Shown here: piece by piece, positions 15,319-24,173 of the stretch
Position numbering within the stretch: position 1 is the first letter of the stretch
Layout of the letters: each line of letters begins with the position of its first letter
Program-made: the position numbers and the translations under genes
The notes under the pieces: model-generated
What the model was told of the DNA's origin: nothing
Databases searched by the model: none
What the model saw: only the letters and a program-made list of their open reading frames with translations
Source of the DNA: Candidatus Rokuibacteriota bacterium
Lineage (GTDB): Bacteria; Methylomirabilota; Methylomirabilia; Rokubacteriales; CSP1-6
Assembly (NCBI GenBank): GCA_003221515.1
Contig: QHSI01000105.1
Span: 18,728 to 82,727, forward strand
Length of the DNA: 64,000 nt
Direction of reading: 5' to 3'

Positions 15319-17549
15319 GCTTCACGCGGACTCCGCTGGTGCCGCCGGCCGTGGCCTTCGCCGCCGGCATCGCCTCCGCGTCGCTGTGCGGACCCGCCCT
15401 CGCCTGGGTCGTGTGGCTCGCGGCGCTCGTGGCGGGCGGGGCGCTGGCGGTGCTGGGCCGGACGGGGTGGGCGGCCGGCGCGTTGCTGATCGGCGTCGCG
15501 GCCCTCGGCGCGCTTCGCGCCGCCGAGGCTCCGCTGGCGCTCGATCACGTCCGTCGCCTACCGCTGCCGACGATCGCGTACATCGAGGGCCGGCTCGCCG
15601 CCGAGCCGAGATACTGGGCGCCGGACCGCGTGCGGCTCTGGGTCGATGCGCTGCGGGCGGACGAGGCGCCCGCCTCGGGGCGCATTCAGGTGACCGCGTA
15701 CGGCGTGCCGCCCGCGCTCACGGTGGGCCAGCGGATCGCCGCGCCGCTGCGGCTTCATCCGGCCACGGGCTTCCGCAACCCGGGGACGTTCGACTACGGC
15801 GAGTACCTGGCACGCGAGGGGATTCACGTGATCGCCACCGTACGAGCCGAGTCGATCACGCCGCTGGACGATCCACCGGTACCGTGGCCGGCGCTGGTGA
15901 AGCGCCAGGCGGTCGCGGCCGTCGGACACGCGCTGCCGCCGGCGTCGGCCGCGCTGCTCGGCGGCCTGCTGCTCGGCGAGCGCACCGGCCTGCCACCGGA
16001 CATCGACGAGGCCTTCCGGCGCGCCGGCGTTTACCACGTGCTGGCCGTCTCGGGCTTCAACGTGGCGCTGCTCGCCGCCGCGGTCTGGGCGCTGTGCAGC
16101 CTCGCACGCGTGGGCCGGCGGCTTGCCGCGATCGTCGCGATCGTCGTCGTGATCGGGTTCGCGTTGGTCGTCGGGCCTCAGCCGTCAGTCCTGCGCGCCG
16201 CGGTCATGGCCGTACTGGTGCTGGCCTCGGTGCTGCTCGAGCGCGACCCGTCGGTGACGAACAGCCTGGCGCTCGCCGCGCTGGCGATCCTCGCCGTCAG
16301 GCCGGGCGACCTTTTCGATCCGGGCTTCCAGCTCTCGTTCGCCGCCACCCTCGGAATCGTCGTGGCGCCGCTGCCCAGAGGCGTCGTGCTCGGCGCGCTC
16401 GGCGCGAGCGCCGCCGCGCAGCTCGCGGTCCTGCCAATCACGCTCGCGCACTTCAACCAGCTCTCGACGGTGGGCCTCATCGCCAACCTCGGTGTGGTCC
16501 CGCTCGCGGGCGCCGCGACCGTCCTGGGCCTCGTGGCGGTCGCCCTCTCGCTCTTCAGCGAGGCGGTCGCGGCGGTGGCGTTCGACGCGGTGTGGCCCCT
16601 GCTGCTGGCGTTGCGCGGGATCGTGGCGCTGGCCGCCGCGATGCCGGGCGCCGTCGTGCATTTGCCGGCTCCCCCGCCGCTCGCGGTGGCCAGCTACGTC
16701 GGGGGGTTGGCGCTCCTGGTCTTCCGGAGGCCTCTCGCCGCCGCGATCCTGCTCGCCGTCGCCCTCGGCGCCGGGGCGTGGCCGCTCGTGCGGCCGCCCG
16801 ACGCTCGCCTGCGCGTGACGGTGCTCGACGTCGGCCAGGGCGACGCCATCGTCGCCGAGATGCCCGACGGCCGCGCGATCCTCGTCGACGCCGGCTCGGG
16901 CGGCGCCAGGCGCCTCGATGCGGGCGAGCGGGTCGTCGCGCCGTTTCTGTGGAACCGCGGCTTTCTCCGTCTGGCCGGCGCGATCGTGACCCACGACGAC
17001 AGCGATCACGCCGGCGGCATGCCGGCGGTGCGGCGGCTGCTTCGCGTCGACGAGCGGTGGACCAGGCTCGACCCGCCGGCGACGCCACGTGCGTTCGGCG
17101 GCGTGGTGGTGACGGCGCTCCCGCGGCTGGCAACGGGCGGACGGCGCAACGACGGCGGCCTCGTGTTGCGAGTCGAGGTCGGGCGGGTGTCGTTCCTGCT
17201 CGCGTCGGACATCGAGGCGGCCCGCGAGCGCGAGCTGGTGGATGCCGGTCTTCCCCTGGCGACGACGGTACTCAAGGTGGCTCACCACGGCTCGCGCTCG
17301 TCGAGCACCGCCGAGTTCGTCCGCGCCGTCCGTCCGGCGGTCGCCGTGATCTCGGTCGGTCCGCGCAACGCCTACGGTCATCCCGATCCCGGTGTGCTCG
17401 CGCGGCTCGCCGAGGCCGGCGCACGGATCTACCGGACCGATCGCGATGGCGCGGTGATCCTCGAGACCGACGGTCACACGCTCATCGTCACGCGGTGGGC
17501 GAGCCGTCGCGTCGACCGCATCTGCGTCGACCCCGAAGCGATCTGTTAG
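15315..17549 (+). CDS. comEC: ComEC/Rec2-type DNA uptake channel
   Basis: 744 residues, TTG start overlapping the comEA stop (TTGA). It has an N-terminal DUF4131-like region with membrane helices (1-170), and the polytopic competence domain (about 200-470) with [17 protein letters not shown] as the signature. A C-terminal metallo-beta-lactamase-like domain (about 495-740) carries [30 protein letters not shown] and [12 protein letters not shown]. All three parts of full-length ComEC are present. It carries single-stranded DNA across the inner membrane, and the MBL domain is thought to degrade the non-transported strand. Together with comEA it suggests natural competence or nucleotide scavenging. 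Confidence 0.94.
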   Translation: MSFTRTPLVPPAVAFAAGIASASLCGPALAWVVWLAALVAGGALAVLGRTGWAAGALLIGVAALGALRAAEAPLALDHVRRLPLPTIAYIEGRLAAEPRYWAPDRVRLWVDALRADEAPASGRIQVTAYGVPPALTVGQRIAAPLRLHPATGFRNPGTFDYGEYLAREGIHVIATVRAESITPLDDPPVPWPALVKRQAVAAVGHALPPASAALLGGLLLGERTGLPPDIDEAFRRAGVYHVLAVSGFNVALLAAAVWALCSLARVGRRLAAIVAIVVVIGFALVVGPQPSVLRAAVMAVLVLASVLLERDPSVTNSLALAALAILAVRPGDLFDPGFQLSFAATLGIVVAPLPRGVVLGALGASAAAQLAVLPITLAHFNQLSTVGLIANLGVVPLAGAATVLGLVAVALSLFSEAVAAVAFDAVWPLLLALRGIVALAAAMPGAVVHLPAPPPLAVASYVGGLALLVFRRPLAAAILLAVALGAGAWPLVRPPDARLRVTVLDVGQGDAIVAEMPDGRAILVDAGSGGARRLDAGERVVAPFLWNRGFLRLAGAIVTHDDSDHAGGMPAVRRLLRVDERWTRLDPPATPRAFGGVVVTALPRLATGGRRNDGGLVLRVEVGRVSFLLASDIEAARERELVDAGLPLATTVLKVAHHGSRSSSTAEFVRAVRPAVAVISVGPRNAYGHPDPGVLARLAEAGARIYRTDRDGAVILETDGHTLIVTRWASRRVDRICVDPEAIC

Positions 17550-17552
17550 AAT
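17544..17552 (+). promoter_or_regulatory. Extended -10 promoter, leaderless type, for dapL
   Basis: TGTTAGAAT (TG-n-TAGAAT) overlaps the end of comEC and finishes 8 nt before the dapL ATG at 17,561. There is no Shine-Dalgarno in the intervening bases, so a message starting at or beside the ATG is expected. Confidence 0.5.
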
Positions 17553-17560
17553 CGGGCGCC

Positions 17561-18796
17561 ATGGCGAGAGTCAACGATCACTACCTCAAGCTCCGCGCCA
17601 GCTACCTCTTCAGCGAGACCGGCCGGCGCACGCGCGAGTTCCAGGCGGCGCACCCCGACGCGAAGCTCATCCGTCTCGGCATCGGCGACGTGACGCGGCC
17701 GTTGCCGCCCGCGGTGATCACGGCGATGCACGTGGCGGTGGACGACATGTCCCGGGTAGAGACCTTCCGGGGCTACCCGCCCGAGACGGGCTGGGACTTC
17801 CTGCTCGACGCGATCGTCCGCCACGACTACGGCGAGCGCGGCATCAAGCTCACGCCGGACGAGATCGTCGTGAGCGATGGCGCCAAGAGCGACACCGGGA
17901 ACATCCAGGAGATCTTCGGGCCGGACTGCGTCGTCGCGCTCAGCGACCCGGTGTATCCCGCCTATCTCGACGTGACGGTCATGGGCGGGCGCGCGGGCAG
18001 CGCCGACACCGGCGGGCGTTACGATCGCATCGTGTACCTCCCGTGCACCGCCGAGAACAACTTCCAGCCGCGGCTCCCGGAGCGGCCGGTGGACCTCATC
18101 TTCCTCTGCTACCCCAACAACCCGACCGGCGCCGTGATGACGCGCGCGACGCTCAAGACGTGGGTCGACTACGCGCGTGAGCGAGGCGCCGTCATCCTGT
18201 ACGACGCGGCCTACGAGGCGTACATCCGCGAGCCCGACATCCCGCACTCGATCTACGAGGTCGAGGGCGCGCGCGAGGTCGCGATCGAGTTCCGCTCCTT
18301 CTCGAAAACCGCGGGGTTCACGGGCGTGCGCTGCGCCTACACGGTGGTGCCGAAGGAGCTCCAGGGACGGTCGGCGTCGGGCGAGCCGGTGAGCCTCAAC
18401 GCGCTCTGGGTACGGCGGCAGTCCACCAAGTTCAACGGTGTGGCCTACGTGATCCAGCGCGCCGCCGCGGCGACGTATACCGACGAAGGGCGCCAGCAGG
18501 TGCGCGCGGTCGTGGACTACTACATGGAGAACGCGCGGATCATCCGGCAGGGGCTCGAGACGGCCGGGCTCACGGTGTACGGGGCGCGCAACGCGCCGTA
18601 CATCTGGGTGAAGACGCCGGCCGGGCTCGACTCGTGGGGGTTTTTCGACAAGCTGCTGGCCGACGCGCACGTAGTCGGCACGCCGGGCGCGGGCTTCGGG
18701 CCGAGCGGCGAGGGTTACTTCCGGCTGACGGCGTTCGGCGGGCGCGAGCAGACCGAGGAAGCGGTCGAGCGCATCAAGAACCGGCTGAAGCGCTAG
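17561..18796 (+). CDS. dapL: LL-diaminopimelate aminotransferase
   Basis: 411 residues. Converts tetrahydrodipicolinate directly to LL-diaminopimelate with glutamate as amino donor, bypassing the succinylase and acetylase routes. Typical family features: start [54 protein letters not shown] and the PLP lysine K249 in [15 protein letters not shown]. The length is the family norm. It complements dapA, dapB and lysA found 6-9 kb downstream. Its TAG stop is shared, within the palindrome CTAG, with the stop of the convergent rpoA. Confidence 0.96.
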   Translation: MARVNDHYLKLRASYLFSETGRRTREFQAAHPDAKLIRLGIGDVTRPLPPAVITAMHVAVDDMSRVETFRGYPPETGWDFLLDAIVRHDYGERGIKLTPDEIVVSDGAKSDTGNIQEIFGPDCVVALSDPVYPAYLDVTVMGGRAGSADTGGRYDRIVYLPCTAENNFQPRLPERPVDLIFLCYPNNPTGAVMTRATLKTWVDYARERGAVILYDAAYEAYIREPDIPHSIYEVEGAREVAIEFRSFSKTAGFTGVRCAYTVVPKELQGRSASGEPVSLNALWVRRQSTKFNGVAYVIQRAAAATYTDEGRQQVRAVVDYYMENARIIRQGLETAGLTVYGARNAPYIWVKTPAGLDSWGFFDKLLADAHVVGTPGAGFGPSGEGYFRLTAFGGREQTEEAVERIKNRLKR

Positions 18797-19788
18797 GCCT
18801 CGTAGGCGCGCTCGTACTGCGAGCGCAGGCGCTCCAGCTCCTCGGGGTCGAGCCGCATCCCCAGGGCCAGCCCCATCTCGCCGAGGATCGTCTTGATCTC
18901 GTTCAGCGACTTCTTGCCGAAGTTCTTGGTCTTCAGCAGCTCGGCCTCGCTCTTCTGCACCAGATCGGCGATCGTCCGGATGTTCGCGGTCTTGAGGCAA
19001 TTCGACGCGCGCACGGACAGCTCGAGCTCGTCGACGTTACGGAAGAGGTTCTCGTTGAGCTCGGTGCGCGGACGCGCCTCGTCGCGCTCGGCGGCCTCTT
19101 CCTGGGGCGTCGACTCCGGGAAGTTCGTGAGCAGGTCGAAGTGGTCCTCGAGCAGCCGCGACGCTTCGCCGACCGCGGTGGTCGCGTTGACGCTGCCGTC
19201 GGTCCACAGCTCGAGCACGAGCCGCTCGCGGCCCTCGGTGCCGACCGGCTCGATGTGGAAGTTCACGCGCTTGACGGGCGAGAAGTCGGCGTCGAGCAGG
19301 ATCGCGTTGATCGGCAGCGCCTCCGGCTCACGCTTCTCGGCCGGGACGTAGCCGCGGCCGCGCTCCACGCAGACCTCCATCTCCAGCACACCGTCCTTGT
19401 CGAGCGTGGCCAGCACGACGTCGGGCGTGAGGATCTCGACGTCGGCGTCCGCCTCGAAGTCACCGGCCTTGACGACCGAGCCGCCCTGGGCCTTCAGCCG
19501 GAGGATCTTGGGCCGGTTGACGTGCAAGGAAAACACGACCTTTCGGAGGTTCATCATGATGTCGAGCGTGTCGTCCATGACGCCCGGCAGATACGAGAAC
19601 TCGTGGAGGACGTTCTCGATCTTGACCCAGGTCGGCGCCGCGCCGTGGATCGCCGAGAGGAGCACCCGCCGGTAGGCGATGCCGACCGCGAGGGCGAAGC
19701 CGGGCTCGAACGCCTCGATGGCCAGCTTGCCGTAGTTCTTGTCCTGGACAGTCCAGTCGTGACGCGTGGGAAGTTGAAGCTCCAGCAT
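18793..19788 (-). CDS. rpoA: RNA polymerase alpha subunit, isolated and divergent copy
   Basis: 331 residues. The N-terminal assembly domain runs to about 230 and has [27 protein letters not shown] and [12 protein letters not shown]. An acidic linker follows ([12 protein letters not shown]), then a normal C-terminal domain ([33 protein letters not shown]) that keeps the arginine used for UP-element contact. The most conserved alpha motif, normally GNALRRILLSS, reads [11 protein letters not shown] here: the double arginine remains but the N-A-L part is changed. The gene stands alone between dapL and mltG, not beside rpsD or rplQ. This suggests either relocation or a second, specialised alpha. 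The start is backed by AGGGGG before the ATG. Confidence 0.88.
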   Translation of the reverse strand: MLELQLPTRHDWTVQDKNYGKLAIEAFEPGFALAVGIAYRRVLLSAIHGAAPTWVKIENVLHEFSYLPGVMDDTLDIMMNLRKVVFSLHVNRPKILRLKAQGGSVVKAGDFEADADVEILTPDVVLATLDKDGVLEMEVCVERGRGYVPAEKREPEALPINAILLDADFSPVKRVNFHIEPVGTEGRERLVLELWTDGSVNATTAVGEASRLLEDHFDLLTNFPESTPQEEAAERDEARPRTELNENLFRNVDELELSVRASNCLKTANIRTIADLVQKSEAELLKTKNFGKKSLNEIKTILGEMGLALGMRLDPEELERLRSQYERAYEA

Positions 19789-19849
19789 GAGACCCCCTAG
19801 AGACGACCGTGCGTGAAATCGGTGGTGTGGCCCAGCCCCAAGGCAACAC

Positions 19850-19858
19850 AGTATACCA
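19850..19858 (-). promoter_or_regulatory. Extended -10 promoter of rpoA
   Basis: Minus-strand TGGTATACT (TG-n-TATACT), about 60 nt upstream of the rpoA ATG at 19,788. It is back to back with the mltG promoter; the two -10 hexamers are 15 bp apart. Exactly 8 nt downstream lies a TTG opening a 14-codon frame that ends at the TAG of the rpoA ribosome site. That small frame may be accidental. Confidence 0.45.
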
Positions 19859-19867
19859 AAGCCCGGA

Positions 19868-19876
19868 TGTTACACT
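19868..19876 (+). promoter_or_regulatory. Extended -10 promoter, leaderless type, for mltG
   Basis: TGTTACACT (TG-n-TACACT) ends 8 nt before the mltG ATG at 19,885, with no Shine-Dalgarno between. Confidence 0.5.
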
Positions 19877-19884
19877 GGTAGATC

Positions 19885-20883
19885 ATGCGGTTGCGCACCG
19901 CCACCAGCCTGATGTCGCTCCTCGGCGCCCTGGCCCTGGGGTTCCTGGCCTACGAGGTCGTGACTCCGGCCGCCCGGCTCGAGGCCGGATCCCTGGTCGT
20001 GGAGCTCCCGGCCCACGATGGGGTCCTGGACATCGCCAACCGGCTCCAGCGGGCGGACGCGATCCGGAGCCGCGCGGGGTTCGTCCTGCTGACCATGGCG
20101 CGCGGGAGCTCGCGGTCGCTCAAAGCCGGCGAGTACGAGCTCGAGCGGGGGGCGACGACGCTCGACGTGCTGACCCTGATCGAGTCCGGGAGGGTCAAGC
20201 AGCACGCGATCCTGCACCCCGAAGGCGCCACCGTGACCGAGCTCGCCCGCGGGCTCGAGGCCGACCGGTTGACGACCGCCCGCGACGTCGCGCGCCTGTC
20301 GACCGACGCGGCCTTCCTCAAGACCCTGTCCATCGACGGGCCGAGCCTCGAGGGCTATTTGTTCCCCGACACCTATCAGCTCGTGCGCGGGATGACGCCC
20401 GAGGAGATCCTGACGCGCATGGTCCTGCGCATGCGCTCGAAGCTCGGGGCCGACATCGCCGCGCGCGCCAGGGCGCGAGGCTTCACCGTGCACCAGCTCC
20501 TCACGCTCGCGTCGATCATCGAGCGCGAGGCGGTCGACCGCGAGGAGATGCGGACGATCTCCGCGGTGTTCTGGAACCGGCTCAAGGTCGACATGCCGCT
20601 GCAGGCCGATCCAACCGTCCAGTACGCGGCCGGCAAGGAACGGCGCACGCTCACCCGCGCCGACCTCCAGCTCGACCATCCGTACAACACCTATCGCCGG
20701 TCGGGGCTGCCGCCGGGACCGATCGCCAGCCCCGGGCTCGCCGCGGTCGAGGCCGCGCTCGACCCGGCGCCGGTGAAGTATCTCTACTTCGTCGCCATCG
20801 ACGAGCACCGTCACTTCTTCTCGTACACGATCGAGCAGCACAACGCCGCAGTCGCCCGGTACCGGCTCGCCCGCGCTCGGTGA
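19885..20883 (+). CDS. mltG: Endolytic murein transglycosylase MltG (YceG-like)
   Basis: 332 residues with an N-terminal membrane anchor (LMSLLGALALGFLAYEVV), a LysM-like domain (LKAGEYELERGATTLDVL), and the YceG catalytic core. The core has GPSLEGYLFPDTYQL, the catalytic glutamate E213 in LASIIEREA, NRLKVDMPLQADPTVQYA, and YNTYRRSGLPPGPIASPG. It cuts nascent glycan strands and is thought to set their length. The frame starts with the membrane anchor at the ATG directly behind a leaderless-type -10. It lies 20 nt upstream of plsC, which appears to have its own promoter. Confidence 0.95.
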   Translation: MRLRTATSLMSLLGALALGFLAYEVVTPAARLEAGSLVVELPAHDGVLDIANRLQRADAIRSRAGFVLLTMARGSSRSLKAGEYELERGATTLDVLTLIESGRVKQHAILHPEGATVTELARGLEADRLTTARDVARLSTDAAFLKTLSIDGPSLEGYLFPDTYQLVRGMTPEEILTRMVLRMRSKLGADIAARARARGFTVHQLLTLASIIEREAVDREEMRTISAVFWNRLKVDMPLQADPTVQYAAGKERRTLTRADLQLDHPYNTYRRSGLPPGPIASPGLAAVEAALDPAPVKYLYFVAIDEHRHFFSYTIEQHNAAVARYRLARAR

Positions 20884-20886
20884 ACG

Positions 20887-20895
20887 TGCTATAAA
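20887..20895 (+). promoter_or_regulatory. Extended -10 promoter, leaderless type, for plsC and the downstream lysine genes
   Basis: TGCTATAAA (TG-n-TATAAA) begins just after the mltG stop and ends 8 nt before the plsC ATG at 20,904. There is no Shine-Dalgarno. The overlapping genes downstream (argH through lysA and dapA) could be read from here. Confidence 0.55.
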
Positions 20896-20903
20896 GCCCG
20901 GAC

Positions 20904-21638
20904 ATGACGGGCCCCACCGCCCTGTCCGCGAACGAACGCTTCACGCGCGAGTCCTCGCCCCTGCCGTGGCTCTATCGGACGCTTCGCGGGCCCGTACGCA
21001 AAGCGCTCGCGCGCTGGTTCGATCTCCAGATCGATGGGCTCGAGAATCTCCCCTCGAGCGGCCCCTATCTCCTCGCGGCGAATCACCACAACTATCTGGA
21101 CGGCATCGTGCTCGGCGTGGCGACGCCGGAGCCGATCTCGTTCCTCGTCATGCCGCGCGTCTGGCGGGCGACGCCGCTCCATCCGATCTTTCATCGCCAC
21201 GTCGGATCGATCCCCATCAACCTCGAGCGACCTGATGTTGGCGCGCTCCGCCGCGCGCTGCACCTCCTGCAGGACGGCGGCGTGGTCGGGATCTTCCCGG
21301 AGGGACCATTCAGCGTGCGCGGTCGGCTCGAGCCCGGCCTGCCGGGTGTCGCGCTCCTGGCGCTCCGCTCCGGCGTGCCCGTGGTGCCCGCCGGCATCCG
21401 CGGTACGTTCGAGGCGCTGGAGGGCCGCCGGGGCTACATCCCGCGACGGGTGCCGCTGGGCGTTCGGTTCGGGCCAGCGCGACGATTCTCCGTCGTGCGT
21501 GCCGCCAGCCGTCGCGGGGTCGGGGCCTCGCCCGCTGAGGCGAGGCTACCCATCGAGGACGGGACCAACGATCGGCGGAACGCGCGGCTGTTCGTCACCC
21601 GGCGAATCATGGACGACATCGCCGCGCTCCTGCCGTGA
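20904..21638 (+). CDS. plsC: 1-acyl-sn-glycerol-3-phosphate acyltransferase
   Basis: 244 residues. Acylates lysophosphatidic acid to phosphatidic acid at the inner membrane. The acyltransferase signature HHNYLD (HX4D, residues 61-66) and FPEGPFSVRG (131-140) are present, as is the substrate-binding GSIPINLER (101-109). Family members differ in acceptor, so a related lysophospholipid acyltransferase role is possible. The stop overlaps the likely GTG start of argH (GTGA). Confidence 0.87.
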   Translation: MTGPTALSANERFTRESSPLPWLYRTLRGPVRKALARWFDLQIDGLENLPSSGPYLLAANHHNYLDGIVLGVATPEPISFLVMPRVWRATPLHPIFHRHVGSIPINLERPDVGALRRALHLLQDGGVVGIFPEGPFSVRGRLEPGLPGVALLALRSGVPVVPAGIRGTFEALEGRRGYIPRRVPLGVRFGPARRFSVVRAASRRGVGASPAEARLPIEDGTNDRRNARLFVTRRIMDDIAALLP

Positions 21639-23065
21639 AGCCGCGGCCGAGACCGCGGCGAGGCGCGAAGACTCGCCGGCCGCGGCCCGTGAAGCTCTGG
21701 GGCGGACGCTTCAGCCAGTCCGCGGACCCGGCCGCCGAGCGGTTCACCGGGTCGCTCGCCTTCGACCGGCGCCTGTGGCCCCACGACATCGCGGGCAGCG
21801 TCGCGTGGACGAAGGCGCTCGCGCGCGCCGGCCTCGTGTCGGCCTCCGAGCGGGACACGCTCGTGAAGGGTCTCGACGCCGTGCGGGCGGAGCTCGAGAA
21901 CGGCACGTTTCCGTTCCGCCCGGAGCTCGAGGACATCCACACCAACGTCGAGCGCCGGCTTCAAGAGCTGGTCGGCGACGTCGGCGGCAAGCTCCACACC
22001 GGACGGTCGCGCAACGATCAGATCGCGCTCGACGAGCGTCTCTATCTCCGCGAGGTAATCGCGCGCGTCCGCGAGTCTCTCCGCGCGGTGCAGGCCGCGT
22101 TAGTCGCCCGCGCCGCCGAGACCGTCGAGACGCCGATGCCGGGCTACACGCACCTGCAGCGCGCCCAGCCGATCGTCCTCGCGCACCATCTGCTCGCCTA
22201 CGTCTTCATGCTGCAGCGTGACCGCGAGCGGTTCGGCGATTGCGGCGGCCGCGCCGACACGCTGGTGCTCGGCGCCGCCGCGCTCGCCGGCACCGCGTTT
22301 CCGATCGACCGCGAGGCGCTCGCCAAGGACCTCGGCTTCGCCGCGGTGTCGCCGAACAGCCTCGACGCGGTCAGCGACCGTGACGGCTTGCTCGAGTTCC
22401 TGTCGGCGGCGGCCATCACCGGCATGCACCTCTCGCGGCTCGCCGCCGACTTGACGCTGTGGGCGACCGCGGAGTTCGGGTTCGTCGAATTCTCCGACGC
22501 GTTCGCGACCGGCTCGTCGATCATGCCCCAGAAGAAGAACCCCGACGTGGCCGAGCTGATCCGCGGCAAGAGCGGCCGGCTCTACGGCAATCTGATGGCG
22601 GTGCTCACGACGATGAAAGGGCTGCCGCTCGCGTACAACTCCGACATGCAGGAGGACAAGGAGCCGTTCTTCGACTCGGTCGACACCCTCGACGCGATCC
22701 TGCCCGTCCTGCCGCCGATGCTCGCGTCGCTGGTGTTCCGCACCGATCGCATGCGCCGCGCGGCCGGCGAGAACTTCGCGACCGCGACGGACCTCGCCGA
22801 CTATCTGGTGCGCAAGGGTCTACCCTTCCGGCAGGCCCACGAGGTGGTGGGCGGAGTGGTCCGTTTCTGCGAGACCGAGCGGAAGTCGCTGGAGGGCCTC
22901 GGCCTCACCGAGCTCCGGCGCTTCTCGCCGCTCTTCGCCGACGACGTCAAGGACGCGCTGACGGTGGACGCGTCGCTGCGTGCCCGCGCGGTCACCGGCG
23001 GCACCGCGCCGGTGGCCGTCCGCCGGTCGCTCGCGCTCGCGCGCACGCTCGTCGCGCGCGGATGA
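21635..23065 (+). CDS. argH: Argininosuccinate lyase
   Basis: 476 residues from the overlapping GTG at 21,635, or 458 from GTG 21,689. Splits argininosuccinate into arginine and fumarate. KLWGGRFSQ at the core N-terminus, HTGRSRNDQIALD, TPMPGYTHLQRAQP and the fumarase/aspartase-superfamily signature SSIMPQKKNPD are all present. The basic extension before KLWGGRF (18 codons, six of them proline) is not seen in most ArgH proteins, so the internal GTG may be the true start. The stop overlaps the ATG of the next gene (ATGA). Confidence 0.95.
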   Translation: MKPRPRPRRGAKTRRPRPVKLWGGRFSQSADPAAERFTGSLAFDRRLWPHDIAGSVAWTKALARAGLVSASERDTLVKGLDAVRAELENGTFPFRPELEDIHTNVERRLQELVGDVGGKLHTGRSRNDQIALDERLYLREVIARVRESLRAVQAALVARAAETVETPMPGYTHLQRAQPIVLAHHLLAYVFMLQRDRERFGDCGGRADTLVLGAAALAGTAFPIDREALAKDLGFAAVSPNSLDAVSDRDGLLEFLSAAAITGMHLSRLAADLTLWATAEFGFVEFSDAFATGSSIMPQKKNPDVAELIRGKSGRLYGNLMAVLTTMKGLPLAYNSDMQEDKEPFFDSVDTLDAILPVLPPMLASLVFRTDRMRRAAGENFATATDLADYLVRKGLPFRQAHEVVGGVVRFCETERKSLEGLGLTELRRFSPLFADDVKDALTVDASLRARAVTGGTAPVAVRRSLALARTLVARG

Positions 23066-24138
23066 GGCGGGGGCGCCGGCTCGCCGCCGGTGTCGGGCTC
23101 GCCGCGCTGGCCCTCGCCGCCTGCGGCAAGAAGGCGCCGCCGGTCGCGCCCGAGATGCGCGCGCCCCAGACGATCACCGACCTCACCGCCGCGGTGCGCG
23201 AGTCGGCGATCGAGCTCACCTGGTCGCCGCCGGGCCGACGGATGGATCGCACCCGGCTGCGCGATCTCGAGCTCACGCGCATCTTTCGCGTCGAGGACGC
23301 GGGAACCGGCGAGCCCAGGTCCGCGATGCTCGTCGACGGCATGGTCAGGGGATACGCGGAGATCGCGACGATCCGGGCCGCCGACCCGGCGCCGGCCGTG
23401 GCGCAAGGCGCGCGCATTTTATACACCGATCGCCGGGACCTCGCCTACGGTCGGCGCTACACGTACGTGCTCGTCGCCGGCGATTCGCACGGCCGCATCG
23501 GTCCGCCCTCGCCGCGAGTCTCCGTGACTTACGTGGCCGCCGCCGAGGCGCCCGGCGATGTCGTCGCCGAGGCCGGTGAGCGCGAGGTGCGCTTGCGCTG
23601 GCGCGCCCCGGCCCGGCTGCTCGACGGGGGCGCCGCGCCGGAGACCCTCACGTACGAAGTCCTGCGCGCGCCGTCGCCCGACGCCGCGGCGACTCCCCTG
23701 ACGCGCACGCCGCCGGGACAGCTGGCGCTGACCGACCGAAATGTGGAGAACGATCACACCTACTACTATGCGATCCGCGCGCTGCGCGTGGAGGGCGCGA
23801 CGACCGTCTACAGCGCGGCGTCGCCCCGCGTCGCGGCGACGCCACGAGACGTGACGCCGCCCTCGTCGCCCACGACCCTGGCGGCGATTCCCTCGGAGGG
23901 GGCCGTGCGACTCTCGTGGGGCGCCAGCCCGGAGAGCGACGTCGCCGGCTACGTGATCTACCGCGCGACCGAATCGGGCGCGTTCGAGCGCATCGGCACG
24001 ACGCGGGCGCCGGCGACCACGTTCCTCGACCGCGGCGTCACCCGCGGGACGTATCGCTACGCGGTGACCGCCGAGGACACGGCCGCGCGGCCCAACGAGA
24101 GCCGGCGCTCGAATGAAGTCAGGGTCACCGTACCTTGA
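23062..24138 (+). CDS. LptM-like lipoprotein extended by fibronectin type III-like repeats
   Basis: 358 residues. The signal peptide ends LALAACGKKAPPVAP: a lipobox cysteine followed by G-K-K-A-P, which resembles LptM/YifL, the small lipoprotein usually encoded beside lysA or dapF. Here the lipoprotein continues with about three fibronectin type III-like beta-sandwich units, with landmarks IELTWSPPG, VRLRWRAPARLLDGG and VRLSWGASPESDVAGYVIYR. The last is followed by TYRYAVTAEDTA. It should be anchored to an outer or inner membrane and face the periplasm or surface. LptM itself is under 70 residues, so this is either a fusion or a different lipoprotein in the same place. It sits between argH and lysA with overlaps. 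Confidence 0.75.
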   Translation: MRRGRRLAAGVGLAALALAACGKKAPPVAPEMRAPQTITDLTAAVRESAIELTWSPPGRRMDRTRLRDLELTRIFRVEDAGTGEPRSAMLVDGMVRGYAEIATIRAADPAPAVAQGARILYTDRRDLAYGRRYTYVLVAGDSHGRIGPPSPRVSVTYVAAAEAPGDVVAEAGEREVRLRWRAPARLLDGGAAPETLTYEVLRAPSPDAAATPLTRTPPGQLALTDRNVENDHTYYYAIRALRVEGATTVYSAASPRVAATPRDVTPPSSPTTLAAIPSEGAVRLSWGASPESDVAGYVIYRATESGAFERIGTTRAPATTFLDRGVTRGTYRYAVTAEDTAARPNESRRSNEVRVTVP

Positions 24139-24173
24139 CTTCACCTGGCTCGAATGTTACCAACAACGGATAC

